DNA of 64,000 nt from Berkiella sp963803015 (GCA_963803015.1 CAWDKV010000011.1:124001-188000), one strand, 5' to 3'. Shown: positions 17,156 to 26,517, counted from the stretch's first letter. Program-made: numbers and translations. Notes: a model not told the origin generated them from the letters alone.

Positions 17156-17914
17156 TTATCCTAATTCCTTGGTATAAGCTGAATTGGGGTAACTGGCGGC
17201 TAAGGTTTTATAAGCGTCTTGCGCCAGAGAGTCTAAATGCAAAGCGCGATAGGCTTTAACCATAATGCTTAAAGCTTCGGGCAAATGGTGTGATTCTCTA
17301 AAATGATTGACAATATAGCTTGAGCGGTTAGCTGCAGCAAGATAGGCGCCTTTTTTCAAGTAAAATCTTGCGACATAGAGCTCATTTTCTGCTAACTTTT
17401 CGCTTAAATAGACCATGCGCAATTTCGCATCTTCAGCATAAATGCTATTCGGATAATTGGTAACAAGATAGTTAAATGTACTCAATGCTTTTAAAGAAGA
17501 GCGTTGATCGCGATCTGCTCTTCGCATAGGGGTGTATTTACCAAAAAATCCGATGGAATCAGAAAAATGGCTTAAGCCTTTCATATAATAAGCGTAATCA
17601 ATATTGGGATGACGCGGATACATCCGTATAAAACGCTCAATGGCCGGTAGCGCTGAAGGATAATCTTTGTTAAGGTAATAGGCATAAAAAGCACCAATTT
17701 GCGCTTTATCTGCATATTCACCAAAAGGATAGCGTGATTCTAAAGCTTCGAAGTCTTCGGCAGCATCAGCATAATTATGTTTATGGACGTTTTTGACCCC
17801 TTTTTGATAAATAGTTTGGGGGGGCAAATCGTTATATTTTTCATCTTTGCTGGGGGTGTGGCACCCTGCAAGAAGGCTACAAAGCATGAGAGTGGTAAAA
17901 ATTATTTTTTTCAT
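17156..17914 (-). CDS. bamD: outer membrane assembly lipoprotein BamD
   Basis: A 252-residue lipoprotein of the BAM complex that inserts beta-barrel proteins in the outer membrane. The signal peptide ends in the lipobox LLAGC. TPR-like repeats follow: NVHKHNYADAAEDFEALESRYPFGEY, DYPSALPAIERFIRMYPRHPNIDYAYYMKG, then further helices to SYPNSAYTKELG. Length is usual (about 245). It is divergent from rluD, as in E. coli and most gammaproteobacteria. Confidence 0.95.
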   Translation of the reverse strand: MKKIIFTTLMLCSLLAGCHTPSKDEKYNDLPPQTIYQKGVKNVHKHNYADAAEDFEALESRYPFGEYADKAQIGAFYAYYLNKDYPSALPAIERFIRMYPRHPNIDYAYYMKGLSHFSDSIGFFGKYTPMRRADRDQRSSLKALSTFNYLVTNYPNSIYAEDAKLRMVYLSEKLAENELYVARFYLKKGAYLAAANRSSYIVNHFRESHHLPEALSIMVKAYRALHLDSLAQDAYKTLAASYPNSAYTKELG

Positions 17915-18143
17915 AGTTGATCGGCTTTCAAATTATTGTTAAGGTTAAGACCCTCTCTTGCCCTTTCTCATTCGCTAAAAGCAACGCTTGAGAAGTCAGT
18001 CACGCCATAGCGTTTGTGGCGGCGGGGCTAGGGTGAGGGTGAAAATGAGAATCTGCCGAGTCTATCTTAGGCAACATCTGGTTGCAATTTAATCTGCAGG
18101 GTAGAATACTCAACGCAAATTTTAGAAAACATTTAAGGTCACC
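17915..18143. other. bamD-rluD divergent intergenic region, possible REP-like sequence
   Basis: The 229 bases between the divergent genes must carry both promoters. The middle (about 17950-18050) is GC-richer and contains ACCCTCTCTTGCCC and, further on, GGGGCTAGGGTGAGGGT, plus the small inverted pair AACGCT/AGCGTT. This looks like a degenerate repetitive extragenic element, but I found no second copy in the window. Confidence 0.3.
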
Positions 18144-19103
18144 ATGGTATCTCAAGAAATTAATTTAATCGTCTCACTTACATTAGGGCACCGTGGTCTA
18201 CGTTTAGATCAAGCAATAGCACAGTGTTTTCCTGAACATTCACGGTCGCGCTTAACCCAATGGATCAAACTAGGGCAGGTGAGTGTTAACGGCAAAACAG
18301 ATTGTGAACCTAAGAGCAAAGTGCAAGGCGGCGAGCAAATAGAAATCAAGGCACTGATAACGCCTGTACGGGATGATCTCGCTCAATCTATTCCTTTAGA
18401 TATCTTATACGAAGATGAAACTCTTTTAGTGATTAATAAACCGGCTGGTTTAGTGGTCCATCCTGCAGCGGGCAATCCGGATAACACTTTACTCAACGCT
18501 TTGCTGCATCATCATGCGCCTTTAGTGAATTTACCCAGAGCCGGGATTGTCCATCGCTTAGATAAAGACACCACCGGTTTAATGGTTGTTGCTAAGACTT
18601 TATCTGCACATACTGCTTTAGTCGATGCGCTGCAAAAACGGGAAATCAAACGTGAATATTTGGCGTTAGTCGGGGCAGAAGTCATTGCGGGCGACACCAT
18701 TGCGTTGCCTATCGGCAGACATTCTACAAAACGCACTAAAATGGCAGTGAAAGAAAATGGTAAACCTGCTCGCACCTTTTACCGCTGTAAGCAGCGTTTT
18801 GATGGTTTTACGTTATTACATCTCAAATTAGATACAGGGCGCACCCATCAAATTCGAGTCCACTTATCGCATATCGGTTATCCTATTGTAGGAGATAGCT
18901 TATACGGATGGCGTCATAAGGTTCCACCGAAATCTTCAGTTGAATTGCAAGAGACAATACGCTTGTTTCAACGTCAAGCGTTACATGCTTTTGCATTAAG
19001 CTTAATCCATCCTATTCATCAAAAAGAATTATCCTGGAAAGCGCCTCTTCCAGAGGATTTTGCAAAATTACTGAGTTTACTACATCGCAGGGAAGGGTAT
19101 TGA
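18144..19103 (+). CDS. rluD: 23S rRNA pseudouridine(1911/1915/1917) synthase
   Basis: A 319-residue RluA-family synthase. The N-terminal S4 RNA-binding domain (GLRLDQAIAQCFPEHSRSRL) precedes the catalytic motif HRLDKDTTGLMVVAKT with the nucleophilic aspartate. LKLDTGRTHQIRVHL and GDSLYG follow. Length and neighbours (bamD upstream and divergent, yfiH and clpB downstream) match E. coli RluD, which modifies helix 69 of 23S rRNA. It ends 1 base before yfiH. Confidence 0.94.
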   Translation: MVSQEINLIVSLTLGHRGLRLDQAIAQCFPEHSRSRLTQWIKLGQVSVNGKTDCEPKSKVQGGEQIEIKALITPVRDDLAQSIPLDILYEDETLLVINKPAGLVVHPAAGNPDNTLLNALLHHHAPLVNLPRAGIVHRLDKDTTGLMVVAKTLSAHTALVDALQKREIKREYLALVGAEVIAGDTIALPIGRHSTKRTKMAVKENGKPARTFYRCKQRFDGFTLLHLKLDTGRTHQIRVHLSHIGYPIVGDSLYGWRHKVPPKSSVELQETIRLFQRQALHAFALSLIHPIHQKELSWKAPLPEDFAKLLSLLHRREGY

Positions 19104-19104
19104 G

Positions 19105-19875
19105 ATGAACAATTTTATTGTCGCCAAATGGCCAGCACCCAGTTGGGTTCGAGCGTACACAACGACGCGGCGCGGTGGCATCAGTCAAGCTCCCTATGAG
19201 AGTTTTAATTTAGGGATCTGCAGTGAACGATGTAAGGATAACCCCCAGCATGTCGCGATAAATCGTTTGCACTTACAACAGCGCTTAAATTTAGCAGTAG
19301 AACCTCTTTGGCTAAATCAGATCCACGGTAATACGGTATTACAGTTGAATGATGCCTTATTAGAGACTAGGCCAAGTGAGCCTGCTGCGGATGGGGTATG
19401 GACCACAAAAGTAGGGGTGCCGTGTTTAGTATTAACAGCTGATTGTTTACCCTTGTTACTCTGTAACACGAAAGGCACAGTCGTTTCGGCTTTGCACTGT
19501 GGTTGGCGTGGGATAGCCAGTGGGATCATTGAACGCGCGGTAGCCATTTTGAAAGCGCAAACCTCTGATCCGCTTTTAGCTTGGATGGGGCCAACGATTA
19601 GTCAGGAAAATTATGAGACAGGCGAAGAAGTGCGCCAGCAATTTTTACAGTTAAATCCACTGCATGAAAATGCATTCAAACCCGGTGTACGCCCTGGAAA
19701 ATGGCTCGGCAATTTATATCAATTAGCCACCAATTGTTTACGGGAGAGTGGTGTCAATGCCGTTTATGGCGGAGAATATTGTACTTACCGCGATGCCCAA
19801 GATTTTTATTCCTTTCGAAGACAAGGCAAGCAATCTGGCAGCATAGGAACTTTAATTTATATCTCTGGTGTCTAA
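19105..19875 (+). CDS. pgeF: peptidoglycan editing factor / laccase-domain protein YfiH
   Basis: A 256-residue DUF152 protein. Zinc/copper-site motifs are present: NQIHGNTV (His), LTADCLPLLLC (Cys) and SALHCGWRG (His), with GEYCTYRDAQDFYSFRR at the C-terminus. Members act as purine nucleoside phosphorylases in vitro, and E. coli YfiH removes mis-incorporated residues from peptidoglycan precursors. It begins ATG 19105 directly after the rluD stop, so the two are an operon. clpB follows under its own promoter. Confidence 0.9.
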   Translation: MNNFIVAKWPAPSWVRAYTTTRRGGISQAPYESFNLGICSERCKDNPQHVAINRLHLQQRLNLAVEPLWLNQIHGNTVLQLNDALLETRPSEPAADGVWTTKVGVPCLVLTADCLPLLLCNTKGTVVSALHCGWRGIASGIIERAVAILKAQTSDPLLAWMGPTISQENYETGEEVRQQFLQLNPLHENAFKPGVRPGKWLGNLYQLATNCLRESGVNAVYGGEYCTYRDAQDFYSFRRQGKQSGSIGTLIYISGV

Positions 19876-19876
19876 C

Positions 19877-19905
19877 CTTGAAAAACGTAGAATGTGCCTC
19901 CATAT
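19877..19905 (+). promoter_or_regulatory. sigma-32 (RpoH) heat-shock promoter of clpB
   Basis: CTTGAAA at 19877-19883 and CTCCATAT at 19898-19905 are spaced by 14 bases. This matches the RpoH consensus CTTGAAA-N13/14-CCCCATNT with one mismatch, 33 bases before the clpB ATG. clpB is a classical RpoH target. Confidence 0.8.
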
Positions 19906-19937
19906 AGTATGGGACACTCAATGATAAGGTAATAACC

Positions 19938-22509
19938 ATGCTGGATAGATTAACAAGTAAGTTCCAAGAAGCTTTAGCCAAAGCCCAATCCCTTGCCTTA
20001 GGTAGACAACATGCCGCCATCGAGCCAGAGCATGTGTTAATGGCGATGTTAGATCAAGAAAATGCCCCCATTCGTCCGTTATTAGAGCGTGCTGGCGCTA
20101 ATTTGCCGCAATTACGCTCTAGTTTATCGCATGCTATGGAAGACTTGCCACGTATAGGCACCGTTACAGGCGATATCAGAATTTCGCCAGAGCTCAATCG
20201 ATTGCTCAATTTAACTGATAAATTCGCTCAGGATAGAAAAGATCGTTTTATTTCTAGTGAGCTATTTTTGTTAGCACTACTAGACAGTGATTGTCCTGCT
20301 AGCAAAGCACTTAAAAATGCGAATGTCAGCAAATCAAAACTAGAAGAAGCAATTAACAAAATGCGAGGCGGTGAGCGTGTTCAAGATGAAAATGCGGAAG
20401 AACAACGCCAAGCCTTAGAAAAATACACTATCGATATTACGGCGCGCGCAGAACAAGGAAAGCTTGATCCCGTGGTAGGGCGAGACGAAGAAATTCGTCG
20501 TACCATTCAAGTTTTACAAAGACGGACCAAAAATAATCCGGTTTTAATTGGTGAGCCAGGCGTTGGAAAAACGGCGATAGTAGAAGGTCTGGCGCAGCGA
20601 ATCATTAACCATGAAGTGCCTGAAGGTTTAAAACGTAAGCGCGTTTTAAGTTTAGATATGGGTGCATTGATTGCAGGCGCCAAATTTCGCGGTGAATTTG
20701 AAGAGCGTCTAAAGGCGGTGTTAAAAGATTTAGCTAAACAAGAAGGTGAAATAATCCTTTTTATTGATGAAATTCATACCATGGTAGGGGCTGGAAAAGC
20801 GGAAGGCTCAATGGATGCCGGCAATATGCTCAAACCTGCTCTGGCGCGAGGCGAGTTTCACTGCGTGGGTGCAACCACTTTAGATGAATATCGTCAGTAT
20901 ATTGAAAAAGATGCTGCGCTAGAGCGTCGATTTCAAAAAATATTAGTTGAAGAGCCCTCTGTTGCAGATACTATTGCTATTTTACGAGGCTTAAAAGAGC
21001 GCTATGAAATTCACCATGGGGTAGAAATTACTGATCCTGCCATTGTGGCAGCAGCTAATCTTTCTCATCGTTATATTACGGAGAGACAATTCCCGGATAA
21101 AGCCATTGATTTAATTGATGAGGCAGCAAGCCGAATTCGGATGGAAATTGATTCTAAACCTGAACCTTTAGATAAATTAGAGCGCAAGCTTATTCAATAT
21201 AAAATTGAACGAGAAGCGTTGAAAAAAGAGAAAGATCCTGCTTCCAAACAACGTTTAGAAAAATTAGAGAGCGAAATTCATAAAACAGAAAAAGAATATG
21301 CAGATTTAGAAGAAATTTGGAAAACAGAAAAAGCCTCTTTGCATGGTGCCCAACACATTAAAGAAGAGCTTGAACAAGCCAAAACTTGAATTTGAAGCGG
21401 CCCGTCGTGCAGGTGATTTAACCCGGATGTCAGAATTACAATATGGCAGAATTCCTGAGCTCGAGAAAAAATTAGCGCAAGCGAGCGAAGTAGAAAGCAA
21501 AGAAATGAGCTTGATCCGCAATAAAGTGACCGAAGAAGAAATTGCCGAAGTTGTTGCAAAATGGACGGGGATCCCGGTTAGCAAAATGCTAGAAGGGGAG
21601 AAAGAGAAACTTATTGAATATGGAAGAATGCCTTAGCAGAAAAAGTGGTAGGTCAAGATGACCGCTTTAAATGCTGTGGCAAATGCTATTCGTCGATCGC
21701 GCGCAGGTTTATCCGATCCTAATAGACCGGTTGGATCCTTTTTATTTTTAGGCCCAACAGGAGTCGGTAAAACGGAGCTTTGCAAAGCTTTAGCAGAATT
21801 TTTATTTGATACCCCAGCTGCGATGATCCGTATTGATATGTCAGAGTTTATGGAAAAACATGCCGTCGCTAGATTAATTGGCGCGCCACCTGGGTATGTA
21901 GGCTATGAAGAAGGGGGTTATTTAACAGAAGCAGTACGTCGTCGTCCCTATAGCATTGTCTTGTTGGATGAAATTGAAAAAGCACATCCTGATGTGTTTA
22001 ATATTCTATTACAATTGTTGGATGAAGGTCGATTGACAGATAGCCAAGGCCGCACGGTAGATTTTAAAAACTGTGTGATTGTCATGACCTCTAATATTGG
22101 TGCACAGAAAATTCAAGAGATGAGCGGTCAAAGCTATGAGGCGATGAAAAATACCGTGGTTGGCATGTTGAAAGATTACTTCAGACCCGAATTTATTAAT
22201 CGTATAGATGAAACTGTGGTCTTTCACGCTTTGGATAAAGCGAATATTCGAGCCATTGCCAAAATTCAACTTGCTGAAATTCAAAGTAGATTACAAGAAC
22301 ATGGTTTAACGCTTGAAGTCTCAGAAGAAGCGCTAGATAAGTTAGCGGAAGCAGGGTTTGATCCTGTCTATGGAGCAAGGCCTTTACGCCGTGCTTTACG
22401 ACAAGAGCTGGAAAATCCGCTCTCTGAGGCTATATTGCGTGGCGAGTTTAAATTAGGCGATACCATTAAGGTCTTGGTTAAACAAGGAGAGTTGATTTTT
22501 AATCATTGA
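19938..22509 (+). pseudogene. clpB: ClpB disaggregase, reading frame broken by small insertions
   Basis: A Hsp100 AAA+ disaggregase working with DnaK. Recognisable in order are the N-domain repeats, Walker A GEPGVGKTAIVEG, the IDEIHTMVGAG Walker B, the coiled-coil middle domain, the second Walker A GPTGVGKTELCKAL, GYVGYEEGGYLTEAVRRRPYS, and the sensor-2 region YGARPLRRALRQELENPL. The frame is open at 19938-21389, 21343-21636 and 21658-22509. One extra A in the AAAA run at 21381-21384, two extra bases in about 21616-21644 and one extra C at 21662-21663 explain the breaks. Removing them gives about 855 residues, the usual ClpB length. Everything else is well conserved, so sequence error is as likely as true loss. 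Confidence 0.9.
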
Positions 22510-22558
22510 CCGTTCTCTCGTTCATATACACCCTAATCATTTATGGAACTTATATGCT

Positions 22559-22592
22559 CAGATTAATGTCATCTTACAAAGACATTAATCTG
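22559..22592. repeat. 12-bp perfect inverted repeat upstream of the kinase gene
   Basis: CAGATTAATGTC and GACATTAATCTG are separated by 10 bases, between clpB and the kinase gene, ending 17 bases before its ATG. There is no T tract. It may be an operator, an mRNA 5' hairpin or a weak terminator. Confidence 0.6.
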
Positions 22593-22609
22593 ATTATAGG
22601 TAACCCTTA

Positions 22610-25537
22610 ATGCCTCTAACTTACTCAGTAGAAGAAACAGCCATTCGTGAATACATTTTACAAAAAATGAGTTCACCTGATGCTCCTAATTTTATCAAAG
22701 AGGGGCAACCATTTGATGTGCCACCTGGACATGTTCTCCACGGGAAAACCATACCTGTTCGAGTTTTAAAAGATGATAAAGGAAGTATTTATATTGCTGA
22801 TCCCACGGCTGTGCTTGGTAAAGGCTCTTATGGCGTTGTGTTAAAAGGGGAAGTGGTTCATTCAACAAATCCAAAGATGGCAGTAGGAGCAGAATGTGCG
22901 CTTAAAAACCAAGATGTGAATTCCTCTAAGGAAAATCAACTTCTAAGAGACGTAGGGTTGTGCTATGGGGATTGTTCTTTTACTGAATCTGGAAAAACTT
23001 CCTATTGTACAATCATGCCTTTGCTCCCAGGCAAAGAAATGTCAAAAATGATTGAATCATATGAAGGATATTCTCCTCCAACTGGGGAAGCAATAGACAC
23101 TAACAGTTCCGTTGTTGTTCGTGGGTCTTCTGCCGTTATAGCTCCTGCAGTGGCTTCAGATCTTTCAGATGTTGCAGGTACAGTTGTTTTAAACGAAGTT
23201 CCTGTGGCAGCACCTGCGATTCCTGCACCAGCAGCACCAGCGCCGTCGGGCACAGTGGTTTATTCTGCTGGGATTCCTGCACCAGCAGCACCAGCGCCGT
23301 TGGGCACAGTGGTTTATTCTGCTGGGATTCCTGCACCAGCAGCACCAGCGCCGTCGGGCACAGTGGTTTATCCTGCTGGGATTCCTGCACCAGCAGCACC
23401 AGCGCCGTCGGGCACAGTGGTTTATCCTGCTGGGATTCCTGCACCAGCACCACCAGCGCCGTCGGGCACAGTGGTTTATCCTGCTGCGATTTCTGCACCA
23501 GCAGCGGCAACGCCGTCGGGCACAGTGGTTATCAATCCTGTTGAACAAGCTTCTACACCCGCAGCAGTGGTTCCAGCACCAGGAGTGTCAGAGCCGTCGG
23601 GCACGGTAGTTATCAATCCTGTTGAACAAGCGTCTAAACCTGGTGCGGCAGATCCCCCTTCTACTGGGGTTCGGCCAAAACGTGAATTTGTGATAAGGGA
23701 ATACAAGAGGGGACAAGATGCTGAAGAAGATGATGATACCTCAGCATCTTTACCCACTACGATTCAACCAGGTTATGATCATCCATTTACACTAGTTTCT
23801 CCTACTAACCCGGAAGAGTTTAAAATTGATAGATGGTTAACTCGGGCTCGTAATCTGGCTCTTGAGGTAAAACAGAGAGCACATGATAACGGGATAGTAC
23901 ATCTTGATATTAAACCTCAGAATTTTATGTGTACGGCAGATGACGAAGTTGTACTGATAGACTTTGGTATTTCAGAACGCGTGAGTGATAAGACTGCACC
24001 AGAAATCAAGGGTACACCGATATATATAGCTCCAGAAATGTTTAATGTAAGGAACACAGCGCCTCATTCTACAAAGCAAGATATGTACTCGCTGGGGAGA
24101 ACTTACGAATTATTGATTCATGGAGATATGGAGAATTTATATGCTGACGCTTATCAGGACAGACCTGCTGACGATGCACTTTTTTCCCACTTTAAAAAAA
24201 TGACTATGTCTCCACATTTAACTGATTTTTATTTCGAAAATCCTGGAAATAATCCTGACATTGAAGCTATTAACGATTTTATGAAAATTATCTATGAAAT
24301 GCGATCGCTTAAAGCAGAACTGAGGCCAGAAGCAAAAGAGGTTGCGGCAAGACTTTCGGCAATACAGGAGAAATATCGCGAGAGAACTGGTTTCAAAGCA
24401 GCGCCTGTTCAAGAGCAAGTCAAAGAGCAAGCTAAAGAGCTCTCTGTGCGTGATCAAGTGAAAGAAGCATTGAAGGGAACGGAGTTTAAAGGACCTAAAG
24501 TGGGGCATGTGTTTCAAGCATCCCAGGCTATAGAGCAATATAATCAAAAAAAGCTTCGTGAATGGGTTTTAAAACCACAAGGCGAAAGAGGGGTTAAGCC
24601 CACTGCTTTAGCCGTACCCAATGCAACTGAACTGAAAGAAATTTTGCAAGAATTAGATAAAGAGAAAAATGAGAAGCTGGCTGCAGGAGGGCCAGAAAAT
24701 CCAGTAGTTGCAGTAAATTCAGGGGCGCCAGGAGCAGGCGCGCAAGAGAAAGCAGAACCAGCAAAACCATCCGGTATTTTGGCAAAAGCAGCAGAGCTTG
24801 TGAAAGCAGAAGTTGTTGCAGTAAAAGAAGAGAAGCAAAAAATTGATCCCGAGCCTGTGAAAGCAGTAGTCACTGTGGAAGTGGCAGCGCAAGTGCAAGC
24901 AAATGCTGAACCTGCAAAGGCGGCAGTTGCAGCTAAAGCATCAGATGTTACGTTATCCGACTTGAAAGCACCTAAGGTAGAGGCTTTTCCTTCTTCAAGT
25001 ATTGCAAGACAAGCCGCAAAAGAAGTACTTGATGAATTTTTTCTAGAAGTAGAGAAACAAAACCCCTCACTTTTCCCAGCAAAATCAACTGTTCCTGTTG
25101 TTAAAGCTCCCGCTGTGGTCAGTGCGGCCAGTCCTACTGTTTCAGAAGCTAAGCCACCGGTGGTCGTTCCAGCTAAAGCGTCAGAGCCTACATTATCTGA
25201 CTTGAAAGCACCTAAAGTGGAGACTTTTACTTCTTCAGACATCATGAGACAGGCCGCAAAAGAGGCATTAGATGAATTTTTTCTGGAAGTAGAAAAAAAG
25301 AACCCATCACTTTTCCCTTCTAAAGGCGCCCCATCTTCTCCTGTAGCACAAGCGAAAGCTTCGGCTGAGGTATATAGTGAACGTAAATTCGATGCGAATA
25401 TTAATGGTGGGTTACTCTTCTCTAAGGCTGTTGTTCAAGAGCAACGGAAGGATAGGCAACAAGAATTAGAAAGTGTGAAAGGTTTAGGGATAGTTTCTGA
25501 AGCGTTGTCCAAACCCAAAGCACCAAAAGCGAGATAA
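22610..25537 (+). CDS. eukaryotic-type Ser/Thr protein kinase with repeat insertion, candidate effector
   Basis: A 975-residue protein. Kinase motifs are the glycine loop LGKGSYGVVLKG (70-80), ATP lysine in CALKN (K99), a helix-C glutamate near E108, the catalytic loop HLDIKPQNF (431-439), DFG (451-453) and APEM (474-477). About 290 residues separate the N-lobe/hinge from the catalytic loop instead of about 40. The excess includes six 18-residue Ala/Pro repeats. After the kinase come a helical Glu/Lys/Ala region and a duplicated ~50-residue module (near 775 and 855). There is no membrane segment or PASTA domain, unlike PknB-type kinases. Dot/Icm kinases of the LegK type are a precedent. Translocation is inference. 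Confidence 0.8.
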   Translation: MPLTYSVEETAIREYILQKMSSPDAPNFIKEGQPFDVPPGHVLHGKTIPVRVLKDDKGSIYIADPTAVLGKGSYGVVLKGEVVHSTNPKMAVGAECALKNQDVNSSKENQLLRDVGLCYGDCSFTESGKTSYCTIMPLLPGKEMSKMIESYEGYSPPTGEAIDTNSSVVVRGSSAVIAPAVASDLSDVAGTVVLNEVPVAAPAIPAPAAPAPSGTVVYSAGIPAPAAPAPLGTVVYSAGIPAPAAPAPSGTVVYPAGIPAPAAPAPSGTVVYPAGIPAPAPPAPSGTVVYPAAISAPAAATPSGTVVINPVEQASTPAAVVPAPGVSEPSGTVVINPVEQASKPGAADPPSTGVRPKREFVIREYKRGQDAEEDDDTSASLPTTIQPGYDHPFTLVSPTNPEEFKIDRWLTRARNLALEVKQRAHDNGIVHLDIKPQNFMCTADDEVVLIDFGISERVSDKTAPEIKGTPIYIAPEMFNVRNTAPHSTKQDMYSLGRTYELLIHGDMENLYADAYQDRPADDALFSHFKKMTMSPHLTDFYFENPGNNPDIEAINDFMKIIYEMRSLKAELRPEAKEVAARLSAIQEKYRERTGFKAAPVQEQVKEQAKELSVRDQVKEALKGTEFKGPKVGHVFQASQAIEQYNQKKLREWVLKPQGERGVKPTALAVPNATELKEILQELDKEKNEKLAAGGPENPVVAVNSGAPGAGAQEKAEPAKPSGILAKAAELVKAEVVAVKEEKQKIDPEPVKAVVTVEVAAQVQANAEPAKAAVAAKASDVTLSDLKAPKVEAFPSSSIARQAAKEVLDEFFLEVEKQNPSLFPAKSTVPVVKAPAVVSAASPTVSEAKPPVVVPAKASEPTLSDLKAPKVETFTSSDIMRQAAKEALDEFFLEVEKKNPSLFPSKGAPSSPVAQAKASAEVYSERKFDANINGGLLFSKAVVQEQRKDRQQELESVKGLGIVSEALSKPKAPKAR
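23219..23542 (+). repeat. six tandem 54-bp repeats (18-residue IPAPAAPAPSGTVVYxAG units)
   Basis: Six in-frame 54-bp units start at 23219, 23273, 23327, 23381, 23435 and 23489. The first four are nearly identical at DNA level; the last two diverge. Two longer degenerate units ending SGTVVINPVEQAS follow to about 23640. They lie inside the kinase domain between its lobes. Confidence 0.92.
24932..25330 (+). repeat. duplicated ~150-bp coding module at 240-bp spacing
   Basis: Residues reading ASDVTLSDLKAPKVEAF...FFLEVEKQNPSLFP recur 80 codons later as ASEPTLSDLKAPKVETF...FFLEVEKKNPSLFP. The two copies start at 24932 and 25172 within the kinase C-terminus. Confidence 0.88.
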
Positions 25538-25651
25538 TGAAGAAGTTCTTCCTATTTTTGAGGAATTAGCAGAAAATATAAATGATGAAAAATAGCTGTG
25601 TGACAAAACTAACTGCAAATTTATGAAATATAAAATAAATTGGAGGCAATG

Positions 25652-25957
25652 ATGCTTAATTCCCCTCAGAATGAAATTGTTGAGAAATTAGAGGATAAAT
25701 TATGCAAGGGCTTTGGGCGAAATGTTCTTGTAGGTAAAAATTTTCAAGATTCTGTAGTCAACGACGTTTATCATGCATTTAACAGACTGAAAGAAAATCT
25801 TAATAGTGAAAATTTAGCTGACCTTGAAGGTAAAGTAAGGGCATGTGAAGCTGCAGGTAAAAAATGGTTTCCTTATAAAGAGATCCAAGAATCAATAGCA
25901 GAATTACGCGGAACCTTTGAACAAACAAATGGCGCGGGTCGAAAAGCGAAACCTTGA
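25652..25957 (+). CDS. unrecognised small protein
   Basis: A 101-residue, mostly helical, charged protein (EIVEKLEDKLCKGFGRNV...) with no recognised domain or membrane segment, ending GAGRKAKP. ATG 25652 follows GGAGG by 5 bases; an ATG one codon earlier is also possible. It lies 114 bases after the kinase gene in the same direction and could be its partner or cargo adaptor. That is inference from position only. Confidence 0.5.
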   Translation: MLNSPQNEIVEKLEDKLCKGFGRNVLVGKNFQDSVVNDVYHAFNRLKENLNSENLADLEGKVRACEAAGKKWFPYKEIQESIAELRGTFEQTNGAGRKAKP

Positions 25958-26058
25958 GATTAGCTTAGGCGTGAATCCACTGCTTTAAATAGCAGAAATA
26001 CGCTATAAAATTTGTCTATAATAAGTATTGATCTTTAATTTACCCTAAGGATATGAAT

Positions 26059-26478
26059 ATGAAAACACTGTATGAAACCAAAGGTATTGCGACTGGTGGT
26101 CGTGGTGGGAGCGTTCGCACGGAAGATGGACAATTTTCAGCAAAATTAGCTTTACCTTCTTCATTAGGTGGCAAAGGCGATGGTAATAATCCAGAGCAGC
26201 TTTTTGCTAGTGGTTATGCTGCGTGTTTTGGTAGTGCTTTAATGCTTGCCGCACGTAACCAAAAAATTGCGCTCAAAGATGCAGATGTTGAAATCACTGC
26301 AGACGTGAAACTGTTGCAAGACGATAAAGGTGGTTTTCAATTAGGTGTAGACTTAACAGGTAATTTGGCGGGCGTAGATAAGAAAACCACCGAAATGCTG
26401 ATGGAAGCAGCACATCAAATTTGCCCTTATTCTAAAGCGACACGTGGCAATATTGATGTGACATTACACGCCAAATAG
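26059..26478 (+). CDS. ohr: organic hydroperoxide resistance protein
   Basis: A 139-residue thiol peroxidase of the Ohr/OsmC family that reduces organic hydroperoxides. The two redox cysteines lie in GYAACFGSA (near residue 52) and HQICPYSKATRGN (near 118). NPEQLFASGYAAC is the family signature. ATG 26059 is 8 bases after AAGG; the ATG two codons upstream is too close to it. A TATAAT-like -10 lies at 26017-26022. It stands as a single gene. Confidence 0.93.
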   Translation: MKTLYETKGIATGGRGGSVRTEDGQFSAKLALPSSLGGKGDGNNPEQLFASGYAACFGSALMLAARNQKIALKDADVEITADVKLLQDDKGGFQLGVDLTGNLAGVDKKTTEMLMEAAHQICPYSKATRGNIDVTLHAK

Positions 26479-26517
26479 TTTTTCCTGGGAGATGATCAAC
26501 CCCAATAAGATTGTCTC

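Noticed and set aside
22510..22609. Inverted repeat as a clpB terminator
   Set aside because: There is no T tract after the stem and it lies closer to the kinase start; kept as a possible regulatory repeat instead.
23219..23542. Regularly spaced repeats as a possible CRISPR array
   Set aside because: Units are contiguous with no unique spacers and keep the kinase reading frame.
23136..23548. Two long minus-strand repeat ORFs opposite the kinase gene
   Set aside because: They are translations of the 54-bp repeat array in other frames; stop-free frames are expected from a repeat whose unit length is a multiple of three.
24544..25245. A 233-residue minus-strand ORF opposite the kinase C-terminus
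   Set aside because: It is a shadow of Ala/Lys/Val-rich codons; no ribosome site, and the plus frame contains the duplicated module.
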